A stretch of DNA of 64,000 nt. Origin: Chionis minor. Lineage: Eukaryota > Chordata > Aves > Charadriiformes > Chionididae. The stretch lies in the NCBI GenBank assembly GCA_013398295.1, contig VZSF01000883.1, positions 401,478 through 465,477 on the forward strand. Direction: 5' to 3'. Positions 12,560 to 21,480 of the stretch are shown here, piece by piece. Made by a program: the position numbers and the translations under genes. Every line of letters begins with the position of its first letter. Position 1 is the stretch's first letter. The notes under the pieces were generated by a model, which was given only the letters and a program-made list of their open reading frames with translations, was not told the DNA's origin and did no database searches.

Positions 12560-13370
12560 AAACAATTACGTTAGGAAATATAAATTAGGCCAATGAGCAG
12601 GGTTTTATGGGAAACAGATCCTGTCAAGCTGACTTGATATCTTCATTTGATAAAATTACCAGTTTGCTGGCTAAAGATAATCTTGTTGATGTAACAGACT
12701 TCTGTAAGGCATCTGACTTTGCCCTGCAGGATGTTTTAATTAAGAAACTAGAGACACAAAATGCATTTGGCCTTCATTCAGCCACTCAGAAATGGCTGAC
12801 TTGTGGGACTCAAATGAAACTGTAAAAGAGAGAAGTCTTACAAAGCAAAAGCATTTGTGGGAAGGCCCAGCTGGCATCCATCCCTGTCTCACTGCTCTTC
12901 AAGGATCTCAGCAACCTGGGGAGAACTGCAATAGCAATACCTACAAAGCTTTTAGGTCTCAGGAAGTCTCACAAAGTCTCAGGAAGAAGAGAAATGGGCT
13001 GAGGAAACAGAAGATGGTAAACAGTGAAGGTTGGTTATTGGTACAGGTAGCCTTGGGTCAGCCAGCAAGTTCAATGCAAGAAAACACAGTGCAACACAGG
13101 CTAGATGCATCCGGCTGTAAAGACATCCAACTAGACACAAAAAGTGAAACAGAGCTTATGCAGAGGATAAAAGACTCCACATACAGCAGCTGCAGTTTCG
13201 ATAATCATTTGAGGGCCTCTGCAGACATGGTGTCAAGAAGGGAAAACGTGATTTCTGGAAGTATAAAAGCAATACACTGAAAAGAAACAGAAGAGGCAAT
13301 AGACAACTGTATTTGTCATTGGTGCGATCACTGCTGAAGTGCAACATTTATAGCTAGCATTAACAATTCA
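12560..13370 (+). repeat. Old CR1 LINE (turtle-like subfamily), internal ORF2 segment
   Basis: The sequence from 'gggaaacagatcctgtcaag' (12609) through 'tctgtaaggcatctgacttt' (12701) to 'tggctgac' matches the remembered pattern of CR1 elements common in turtles and crocodilians. The downstream block 'tatttgtcattggtgcgatc' (13309-13328) matches the later ORF2 segment of the same family. The region between is heavily decayed and shortened by deletions. Its divergence is much greater than that of the neighbouring bird-type CR1 copies, so it is probably an ancient insertion predating birds. Confidence 0.75.
12607..12825 (+). pseudogene. Decayed CR1 reverse transcriptase fragment
   Basis: A 72-codon remnant of the CR1 ORF2 reverse transcriptase. 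The translation keeps the spacing of the family's 'VDVVYLDFSKAFDTV' block as VDVTDFCKASDFAL, followed by LIKKLE and a KWL motif before the frame ends. The conserved AFD core that holds a catalytic aspartate survives only as SDF. The active-site YADD motif, thumb region and endonuclease domain are absent or beyond recognition. It is certainly non-functional. Confidence 0.7.
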
Positions 13371-13821
13371 GGCAGCATATAGATAATTTGCAGAGGGTTA
13401 ACAGTAGAGCTGCCTGATTAGTTACGTTATTGAAAAACATTCCTCAGAAGAAAATGGTTAAGATTAGACCATCAAGAGACTTCCAGAATCCCATCGAAGA
13501 GGTGGCATGATCCTTCAGAGACATCCTCATCTGTTCCCTGCCCACTGGGGGATCAACAACAGCTATGTCACTTCTGACAGATGCTGTATAATCTTCCCTT
13601 AAAAACCTTGCATCTTTCATGTTGCAGTATTAATACATAAAAGGCAACTGCAGTGAAGAAGTCATCTGTGTTATTTATTTGCTGAAGCAAAACAAGAATC
13701 ATGGTTTAAAGACAATTATATATCCTCTCCTCAGACCTCTCTCCTCTAGACTGAAAACCCCAACTTTCTCACACTTTCCCCCACAACTCTTGTTTGTGAA
13801 GACTCCGACAGCCCTCAGCAC
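13371..13821. other. Unique noncoding spacer between CR1 copies
   Basis: No coding signal or repeat family was recognised. It could hold further unrecognisable remains of the older CR1. Confidence 0.45.
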
Positions 13822-14195
13822 TCACAGAATCACACAGAATCACAGAATGTTAGGGGTTGGAAGGGACCTCTGGAGATCATCTGGTCCAACCCCCCTGCCA
13901 GAGCAGGTTTACCTACAGCAGGTTGCACAGGATGGCATCCAGGTGGGTTTGGAATGTCTCCAGAGTCAGAGACTCCACCATCTCTCTGGGCAGCCTGTCC
14001 CAGTGCTCTGCCACCCTCAAAGGAAAGAATTTCCTCCTCATGTTCAGATGGAACTTCCTATATTCAAGTTTGTACCCATTTCGTCCTGTCCTATCACTGG
14101 GCACCACTGAAAAAAGACTGGCCCCCTCCTCCTGGCACCCTCCCTTTAAGTATTTGTAAGCATTTATGAGATCGCCCCTCATCTCTGGACTCTCT
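13822..14195 (-). repeat. CR1 LINE, 5'-truncated 3' end (bird type), antisense
   Basis: Read on the plus strand it begins with tandem tcacagaat/cacagaat units (13822-13848), then 'aggggttggaagggacctct' and 'gatcatctggtccaacc'. It continues through 'ggttgcacaggatggcatcc' to 'gagatcgcccctcatctctg' near 14168-14187. This is the reverse complement of the bird CR1 3' end, including the end of ORF2 and the 3' UTR. It is the best preserved repeat in the window, hence probably the youngest. It is the diagnostic feature for assigning the window to a bird. Confidence 0.95.
13913..14182 (-). pseudogene. C-terminal remnant of CR1 ORF2 (reverse transcriptase/endonuclease polyprotein)
   Basis: An open frame of 89 residues within the antisense CR1 copy. 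It contains the characteristic C-terminal blocks of CR1 ORF2: an [18 protein letters not shown] start, [17 protein letters not shown], the [14 protein letters not shown] segment, [13 protein letters not shown] and a C-terminal LDAILCNLL. It has no in-frame stop over this stretch despite lacking the catalytic domains, so the insertion is fairly recent. It is a fragment of a transposon protein, not a host gene. Confidence 0.9.
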
Positions 14196-14400
14196 AAACA
14201 TTATTCACTTCTTAGCAGTGTGATGCCTCAAAGGGGACAAAGGCCTCCGTCTGGCTTTACCACTTAAGCAGAACAGAATTTTTATTCCACACATTTTGAA
14301 GGTAATAATCCTCTCTATACAGCCTAGTATAGTGCTTGCATTTTTCTTAGTGACCTGCCATTGACTTGCGTTGACTAAAGACAGTGGTGTCATATCCATC
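14196..14400 (-). repeat. Old CR1-like segment, antisense
   Basis: Blocks such as 'aatcctctctatacagccta' (14309-14328), 'tgcttgcatttttcttagtg' (14335-14354) and 'tgacctgccattgacttgcg' follow the order of an upstream ORF2 part of CR1 in antisense. That pattern is the listing of contaminant-like CR1 words 'acacccaagaatg / tttgccttttttgc / tgttgactcatat'. It is much more diverged than the adjoining 13822-14195 copy. It could be a diverged continuation of that insertion after an internal deletion, or an older element into which the young copy landed. Confidence 0.5.
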
Positions 14401-14426
14401 AGTCGAAAAAGCTCATCAAGAATAAA

Positions 14427-14449
14427 CTTTTTTTTCTTTTTTTTTTCCC
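14427..14449 (+). repeat. T-rich tract
   Basis: Two T-runs separated by one C (T8-C-T10 approximately) that pass into CCCTC. Simple sequence, with no further signal. Confidence 0.7.
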
Positions 14450-14507
14450 TCGGTGATGTTATTTAGTACAAATTAGAGTTAAATCAGAGAACTGAGTTAC
14501 TATTATT

Positions 14508-14562
14508 CTATTATAATTAAATTATAATTAAATTATAATTAAATTATAAATTATATATTAAC
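14508..14562. repeat. 11-bp AT-only tandem repeat
   Basis: About four head-to-tail copies of the 11-bp unit attataattaa, followed by a degenerate copy running into TTATATATTA. The unit is nearly self-complementary, so the tract can form cruciform-like structures and should melt easily. Confidence 0.9.
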
Positions 14563-15172
14563 TAACATGTGGATAATAACATGACAGGATAGCAGTAATC
14601 AGTCATGGCCATAAAAATGAGAAGACCCTTAAACCCATGAACTGATAGCACAATCTCTCATTACTCCAAGAGCTTGGGCACAATAACACCCATTTGCTTA
14701 ACCAGTGACAAGACTTTAAAACTCAGCACTAGCGTATCTCTAGTCCATGAGCAGGAGGAGCAGTACATAAGGATCATAACCCAGTTCACATTGCTCTTGA
14801 GCAGACAGTTAAAGAAACAAAGACCACACATTCAGCCCTTCACTGAGCTGCTCTTCTTTAATGCACTTTTCACTAGGAAATCCTTTTCTCTGTGCTTCCT
14901 GTGTTGTCTTGGCCCTAGGTGTGTTACAAAGCAGAATGGAAAATTCATATGATGAGGAGAAGATATATGGGCTTTTCTGCTTCCAGCAGTCCACCCAAAA
15001 TTACAACTCAGGGACAGGAAAGGGATGATATCATGAAAATGAAAGACTGATACTTCTAAAGGCATGGAAAAAAAGGAAAAAGTTATTATTTTATCTGATC
15101 CAAATGCACGTTGCAGGCTCAAAAGCCAGAAAGCAAAAACAAAGAAAAAAAAACCCCAAAAAACATTTCTAG
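14563..15172. other. Unique noncoding DNA, no gene seen
   Basis: No repeat, RNA gene or coding exon was recognised. Confidence 0.5.
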
Positions 15173-15179
15173 TTCATAA

Positions 15180-15238
15180 GTTTGGTTGTTGGTTTTTGTT
15201 GGTTTTTTTTTTCTTTTTTCCCCTCCCTTTCTCTTAAT
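15180..15238 (+). repeat. T/G- and T/C-rich simple sequence
   Basis: GGTTTTT-type units (GTTTGGTTGTTGG, then T-runs interrupted by C) pass into CCCCTCCC. It is low-complexity pyrimidine-rich DNA with no coding meaning. Confidence 0.7.
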
Positions 15239-15438
15239 CCTGTCAGGAAATTGGGACAAGCTGGAGCCATTCTCTCCTCTCCTGCTTCTACAACACTTTT
15301 ATCTGTCTGATATAATCTATGTCAGAGCCGCTCAGCCTATGATGTTGCTTCCTAAGGGGCACAGTCACCCTTATTTCTTCAAGTGCAAAAGAGGGGGGTT
15401 TCTCCTCATCTTACTATTTGATGTGCAAATGTGTCTGT

Positions 15439-15467
15439 CCCCCCCCCCCCCNTGCCCCCCCCCCCCC
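15439..15467 (+). repeat. Poly-C tract interrupted by an ambiguous base (N)
   Basis: C13 (15439-15451), then N at 15452, TG, then C13 (15455-15467). This is the only ambiguous base in the window, and it sits where sequencing through homopolymeric C usually fails. The true length and interior of the tract are therefore uncertain. The complementary strand could form a G-quadruplex, and the C strand an i-motif. Confidence 0.9.
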
Positions 15468-18099
15468 AGTAGAGGCACACACATACCTGCCTCCTTCAGC
15501 AGATTCTGCCTCCTCCTTGCATGTCTCTAGTGTGGGAGAGCTAATGCAGCATCTCTGACACACACCTTAGTTCTTCCCCTGCCGTAGCTCCAGCAACACC
15601 AGCGAGGAAATCGCACAGGCAGGCGGGAACAAGGATTATTTGGGGTGTGAATTCATTGTGGAGGAAATGTGGTCAAAGTGATTCGGGGAGGTGTAAGTCA
15701 TGACAGAGTGTCTACCGGTCTGTCTGTCTGTGTGACTGATCCTGAAGAGGCCTGCGGACATCAGGAAGGTTGATCAGCACTTCCCACTGTGGAAATCTGC
15801 TCACAACTTTGCCAGGTTTTCATCTTTGGTGTTGTAAATGCCCATGGATATCTTGCCTCAGGCTTATTACCTATATACCTGTGTATATGTGTCTGTATGT
15901 AAATGCTTATTTATGCACATATATGTGCATGTGTTAGCAAAAACATCTTACTTACTTGCAAGACAGGGACTTGGTGGACTAATTGCTTAGACTCACAGCA
16001 TCGATTTGCAATGTATCATTTCTTCTAAGTTACGTGGCTTAGACTCAGCTATTCTAAGACTTTCCCTTAAAATGATTAAAGGCACTACTGGCAATAACTG
16101 TTGACAGAAAGGTGCTGATACATAACACCCTATCACTGAAAACTTCAGTGTCAAAGACAAAATGGCAATTGTTCTTTTAAAAGGCCTCACTTTCTGTGCT
16201 ACCCATCGGGCCTTTGATGTGTAGTAACAGAGATGACTGTTGTATCAACCAACGAACAACTGTGTAATTTTTTATACTTGTGGACATCCACTCAAATTTG
16301 CGCCATTATTTTAAGAGAAAACACGGACTTTATCAATACTTTGTCAAGCTTTCTTAGATTTTGTTGCCTAAAATCTCCACAGAGTCATTCGTCCCTGAAC
16401 TCAGGTCTCTCACAGCTCCAAGGATGACTGTGCTTTTCACATGCCATCCACATCAATCAGCGGTATATTTCACCTCCCTCCCGCGCACTCCTCATCCGTA
16501 GCTGAACTGCACATGTGCTGCCTTCATGGGGAGCACAGACTCAGAAAGACATTCATTCCTGGAAGACCACCACTCAGGGGTCTTACAGGGGAAAAAACAC
16601 AAAGCAAGTAGAGGGTTTGGATGGCACACAGTAAATAATGACAAATAAAGTAAAAAAGGATAAGGATAAAGCCCGTAGTGAGCTGTTCTCTGTATATGAG
16701 CATGGTGCACCAGAATGCAAGGATCATACTATAAAAGACCATGCTGTAAGGCAAGTCCATAAAAGGAGGCCTGAAGCTGGCTGTCCCCTCCTTAAGTGTC
16801 AAGTGGTGAACCTTAAAGACCCCTCACTATAGCTGGTATGCTCATATAGAACAAGGAGTGTCGTTTGTCTAAATGCAAAGCCTAAAAGACAGGTCCCCCT
16901 GGCTCTACTTCCTGCTTGCCTCAAGTAGTAAAATCTTAGATCTTCTAGGCTTACTGGAAATAAAATGTAGTCCTAGTGGATGAATTAAGCAGTTATTAAA
17001 CAGCTTGGGTAACTCTTTCAGAGCACTGATTTATATTTATAAAATCCAGACTCACTACTGGAATCCTGCATTGGATTATTTCCCTTGGCCAAAAACCTCC
17101 CTCGGTGGCACGTTTTGAGCCCTCTGCTTTTCTAGTGGTGAGATAGGAACATTGCAACCCTCCATCTGTAGGCATTCAGAAAAGGTGTAACAGTCCAGTA
17201 GGGCACAGAGAAGGTGCACTCTTGACTCACTTGCCTGCCCTCCCAAAGTCCAAAGTGAAAGTATCATCTACATTAGAATTTAAGGCTTGAATCTCATCTT
17301 GCTTGGTTTTGGAGACTTTGTTCAGAACTGAGCAGCTGCAGAGTTGAGAGTGGGAAATGCTGCACATCAAAACCAGCATGCAGGAGAGGGGATTCGTTCA
17401 ACAGCAGCGGCAGATTGCACAGGACAGAGAGCAGACCAGAACAGCTACTTTGACCAAATCACCTTCAGGCTAACCCAGATTTTAACATATTTCTTGAAAA
17501 TGTGACCAATAGGCATCTGAAATCCATTAGGAGAGAAAAACTGTATTTCTGATTCACTTAAATCTATTTTTGTAAGTTTTCTGCGCACTACAATTCCTAA
17601 AACTCCGATTACTGCCTCTAAACAGACATTGGCTTCTCAAAGGCTCAGCTAGCATAACTAAATTAAGCTCAGTTTCCCATCACCCCCAGGGTGAAAGCAA
17701 GGACACAGCACAAACCATCTTAGAAGCTGGGTTGTGTTTGTAGTGTAGATAATCCTGCCATCGCTGGTGGCGATGACTCAGCTCAGACTAGCTGCTTCGA
17801 GTGATACATCTCCTTTCCAGAACCTGGTGCAGAAGAGGAACGTGTGTTCACAACTTTCTTGTGATCTACAAAGAACAGATTGCCCTGTGACAAGCAATCC
17901 CTGATGTTTGTTCCAGGCCACAGATTTTTGGGACAGACTTTATGCTACCATCTTAACTTCACCAGAAAATATCTCAGTGGCTGGAAATCACAAATACTTG
18001 TTTTACAAACCTCTGCCTGCTGACCAGACCAGAGATACCGACCATTTCTTAAACAATGCACAAAGGATTTAAGTTCCTTGCTAAGCAATCCGCAGCCTC
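15468..18099. other. Unique noncoding DNA, no gene seen
   Basis: No coding or repeat signal was recognised. It includes short alternating words such as a CACATATATGTG palindrome near 15918 and an isolated AP-1-type TGACTCA near 17774. These are noted only as isolated motifs. Confidence 0.5.
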
Positions 18100-18700
18100 C
18101 CCCCCAAAAAAAAAGTCATACCTTTTCCATATGTGTGTTACGTGTTTCATATAATTTATTGCACACATGGTAAAAATATATCTGACAATATATAAAATGC
18201 AATTTTTAAAAGAAGAAGAAGAAAAAAAGAATTGGCCCATTGTTCTGCTGCTTAAAATATGGGACACCACACGATATACGTTAAAATTATAAGAATATGT
18301 TGAAAATATTTTATGTCATTCCATGTAATATATTTGAACTATCATGACAGCTGCTATAGCCTGTAATATGTTCCATATTGTCTGATATATTCTAAATGTC
18401 TGTGTAATACATTGCATGAAATACATAGCAAATGAAAGAATGAACAAAAATTTCGCCTTTGCTTAAGCTGAGTGCATATAATAAATAAATATACTTGTAC
18501 ATTCATGAAAGAAATAAAGAAAAAAATGTGTTTATTCCTAACACCTTTTATGTTTTTATTCATTGACAGATGGATAAACAACCTTTTATTTACAGCAAAC
18601 ACGAATTTCACAGAAACCATGACTTTACCCCGGTACACAAATTCTTCAATTATGGGTTTGAAATGATCAAATGCAGAGTGTACATAATACCTGGTGATTT
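18100..18700. other. AT-rich block with short GAA repeat
   Basis: Noticeably more AT-rich than its surroundings, with many stops in all frames. A short (GAA)n tract lies at 18211-18230. No gene or repeat family was recognised. Confidence 0.5.
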
Positions 18701-19119
18701 ACATAACCCAATGAAAACAGAAAATAGAATGAAACTAGACAATCAGTCACACTTGCAGAAGCCACTTTACAAATATTTCTTGGAAGCCATAAAACCGTTT
18801 GATGAAAATCATCCTCCGCACAGATGCAGCAAAAGACAATACCCCACCCAAAAGCCCAACGTATTGTTAGCAATTGCCTGATATATTGTTGTGCTGAAGG
18901 ACTTAGAATATTATGTTCCATTCCAATGCAAAAATAGAAAACCATAGGATCGAAAGACGGAAAAGATTTATTAGCTTCCCTTTCTTCTCTGTCCTAACAG
19001 CCCAATCAGGATGATTTCCCACTGTATAAGACACTGAAAAAAATCCCTGTGTTTTTATGCTTGCGGTGCTATGCAATGTGAGGGGAGAGAGGAGGACCAA
19101 CTCCAGACGTGGAGAAGGC
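18701..19119. other. Unique noncoding DNA, no gene seen
   Basis: No signal was recognised in either orientation. Confidence 0.45.
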
Positions 19120-19345
19120 AGTGCCAGAAGGGGACAGCCATGTGTTCTCTATGTCCTATGGTGACAGGAGAAGACTCAGGAGCTTGCACTGCCACGAAGC
19201 AGATATAAGCCAGACGTTAGGAAAACTTAAAAGGGGTAGAATATCAAACCTCACAGGCAGGCTACCTGGGGGTTTGGGGTACCCTATTTGTTGGAGGTTT
19301 CACATGCCAGGTAGAAAAAAAACCCCTAGCAGAGGAGTGACACAG
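19120..19345 (+). repeat. Old CR1 LINE fragment, sense
   Basis: The blocks 'agccagacgttaggaaaact' (19209-19228), 'ggcaggctacctgggggttt' (19256-19275) and 'ttgttggaggtttcacatgc' (19289-19308) follow in order the CR1 3' region. The corresponding family words are 'gccagatattaggaaaaactt', 'ataggttacctagggaggtt' and 'tcattggaggttt'. Strong divergence and missing terminal repeats indicate an old, truncated copy. Confidence 0.65.
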
Positions 19346-19999
19346 GGGAGTGGGCTGTGATATCACTGAAGCCTCTTCTCCCTCTGGCCCATGCAGTGAT
19401 GAGGTGATTATCAAAGTGCAGTAACTGCTACATTGGGAGAATATCTTAGGCAGCTTAATATGCAGAAAGCCATTTTCATAGCTATGGTTTTAGGGTAGGC
19501 CCGTTATCAACTCTGCTGCAGCCAGATATGATGCAGAAAGCTGCTGGATGTGAAAGGAAATAACCACTCCAACCAGGAGAAAAGATAATTTTAAGGCTTA
19601 CACATTTGGGCAAAATTCAGGTCATCTTGGCCCATTCCACCCATATGCTCACTGCTTGCTTGCTTATTTGATCTTTGAAATGCAGTTTCAGTGTTGGAAC
19701 TGGGTCCAGAGACCCAGCCTCTAGCTTAACTATCAGCACAGAGATTTTTATTTACAATGCTAACATGCAGCAGCGGGCAATGGAGCTCTGGATCTGACTG
19801 GCTGTTCTCACACTCCGTTGCCACACAGTTGTCCATTGGATCATTCCTGCAGTCCAGCTTTCTCACAGCCCCCAGGCTTCATGGGTGTTTTTTAGGAATG
19901 TCTGTTAGGTTAAAAAAGACCAATATCCCAATTCTTTTTTGCGATGCAGTCAAAATCCAATGCTGAATTTTGTCCGGATTTAACACATTTTTATGTGCT
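19346..19999. other. Unique noncoding DNA, no gene seen
   Basis: No coding or repeat signal was recognised. Confidence 0.45.
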
Positions 20000-20004
20000 T
20001 ATAA

Positions 20005-20055
20005 CTCCTGAAAAGTAACAGGGCTTATGCACATGATTAAGTGCTTTGCAAGACA
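20005..20055. repeat. Possible old amniote dispersed repeat
   Basis: The words 'gggcttatgcacatgattaa' and 'gtgctttgca' (20021-20050) resemble a block seen many times in reptile genomes ('ggacttatgcacatgcttaagtgctttgct'). The piece is short, and I cannot name the family with certainty. Confidence 0.35.
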
Positions 20056-20070
20056 GAGATGGGTTTACAC

Positions 20071-21329
20071 ACATGTGGTGATACTTTGGTGATAGCCCTT
20101 CCCTGTATGTGTTACAATAAAATAGTCAGGGTTAAGCAACTTTGAACCAATTCACATTTTAGGGGCTGGGATATACTTATCTGCTCAGTGAGTCATAATT
20201 TCCTTGCTGTTAGCTATTAATAACCCTTGGAGGAACTTTTCAAGCTGATAACCATTTCCTATCATTTTTGGCATTTTGAACATGTTTTTATTTTATTTTC
20301 CTATTTCTCCCAGTCCTCCAAAGGCAGCCAGATTCCCAGAACCCTTGTGGAGTAAAGAGATCACTTCCTGCCCTTCCCGTCCTCCTGCTTCCTCCACCCT
20401 TTCCAGGCCAATAAAAGGACTTGAAATTATTGAGATCATCCTTTTCTTTTTTGGTTCGGTTCTGTTTTGTTATTTTTAATGTGGTCAGTTAGTACTTTCT
20501 CGTTTTCTGGCCCAGACCTTCATCTTCTCAGTAGAGTGGATGTAACATTAACCACTGAACTTTAAACATTTGGGGTGAGCAACAGCCCTTAAAGTAATGT
20601 ATATTTAATGAAGCAATATATATTTAATTATATTTAAACCCTCCCCCCCCTCCACCAAGGGTTAGAGTTCAAACACTGGCTGATAAGAAAGGTGCTCCTC
20701 TAGCTTACTCAAGTGCTAATTTTGACAGGTTTTGTGATGCTCTTGCACCTTTATATCAGAAAGGGACTATGTGCAGCAACTGGAAGGATCAGTCTATGAA
20801 TAGGGTAGAATGGAGAGTGATTTCACTTTGCAATTCCACTTCTAAACTAAGTATGGAAGACAGGGACTAGGGTAATCCTCAACAGACTTTGCTCCTGCTC
20901 GGGATAAGCTTGCTTCCTGGAGCTAACAGTCTTTTATACAAAAGGGAATTTTAGATTGTAGGCATGTTCAGAGTAAGGAAAAATCCCCACTATTTCATGC
21001 AGCCTTTGAGAAAACCAGTGATGTCTCATTTGTCTAGAGCAAAAGTGGGAAACATGTTAGCACAGATGCCCCCTGAAAGATGCAAATAGGGGAGAAGAAG
21101 ATCTAGAGGGATTGGCAGGATTGTGCTTTAAACACATTCCACCTTACAGATGTATGAGAGAGAGAATGGGGAAAAAGACAGGGAAAGCCCGAGATGAAAT
21201 AACTTCCAGATGCAGCCCTTGCCCTGATGCAGCCAGATCCTTGCTGCCTCTCCAACAGAACATCTCAGCCCCTCAGAGCTCATTAGGATTTAAAAGAGGG
21301 TCATAGACAATAACTGTGTGCTTTAAATC
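20071..21329. other. Unique noncoding DNA, no gene seen
   Basis: Contains an AT-rich patch with repeated TATATTTAAT words (20597-20637) beside a short C-run (20643-20650). No gene was seen. Confidence 0.5.
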
Positions 21330-21480
21330 TTGTCCATCTTACAGGCATCTTGTCTCAAGCAATCAAAGGCAGCCTATGCTGGCACGGTCCAGTAATTAGC
21401 CGGCTGTGCTTCCAGCTGGTTTGCAGGCACATGGCAGGTTAAACAATAAATAAATCAGATTAGGCTGAAATCTGTTAAGC
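21330..21480. promoter_or_regulatory. Candidate regulatory element (TCF/LEF, homeobox and SOX-type words)
   Basis: Within about 120 bases there are ATCAAAGG (21362-21369, TCF/LEF type), TAATTA (21393-21398, homeodomain type) and AACAAT (21442-21447, SOX type). There is no simple repeat and the composition is balanced. This is motif evidence only; each word alone would be expected by chance in this much sequence. Confidence 0.22.
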
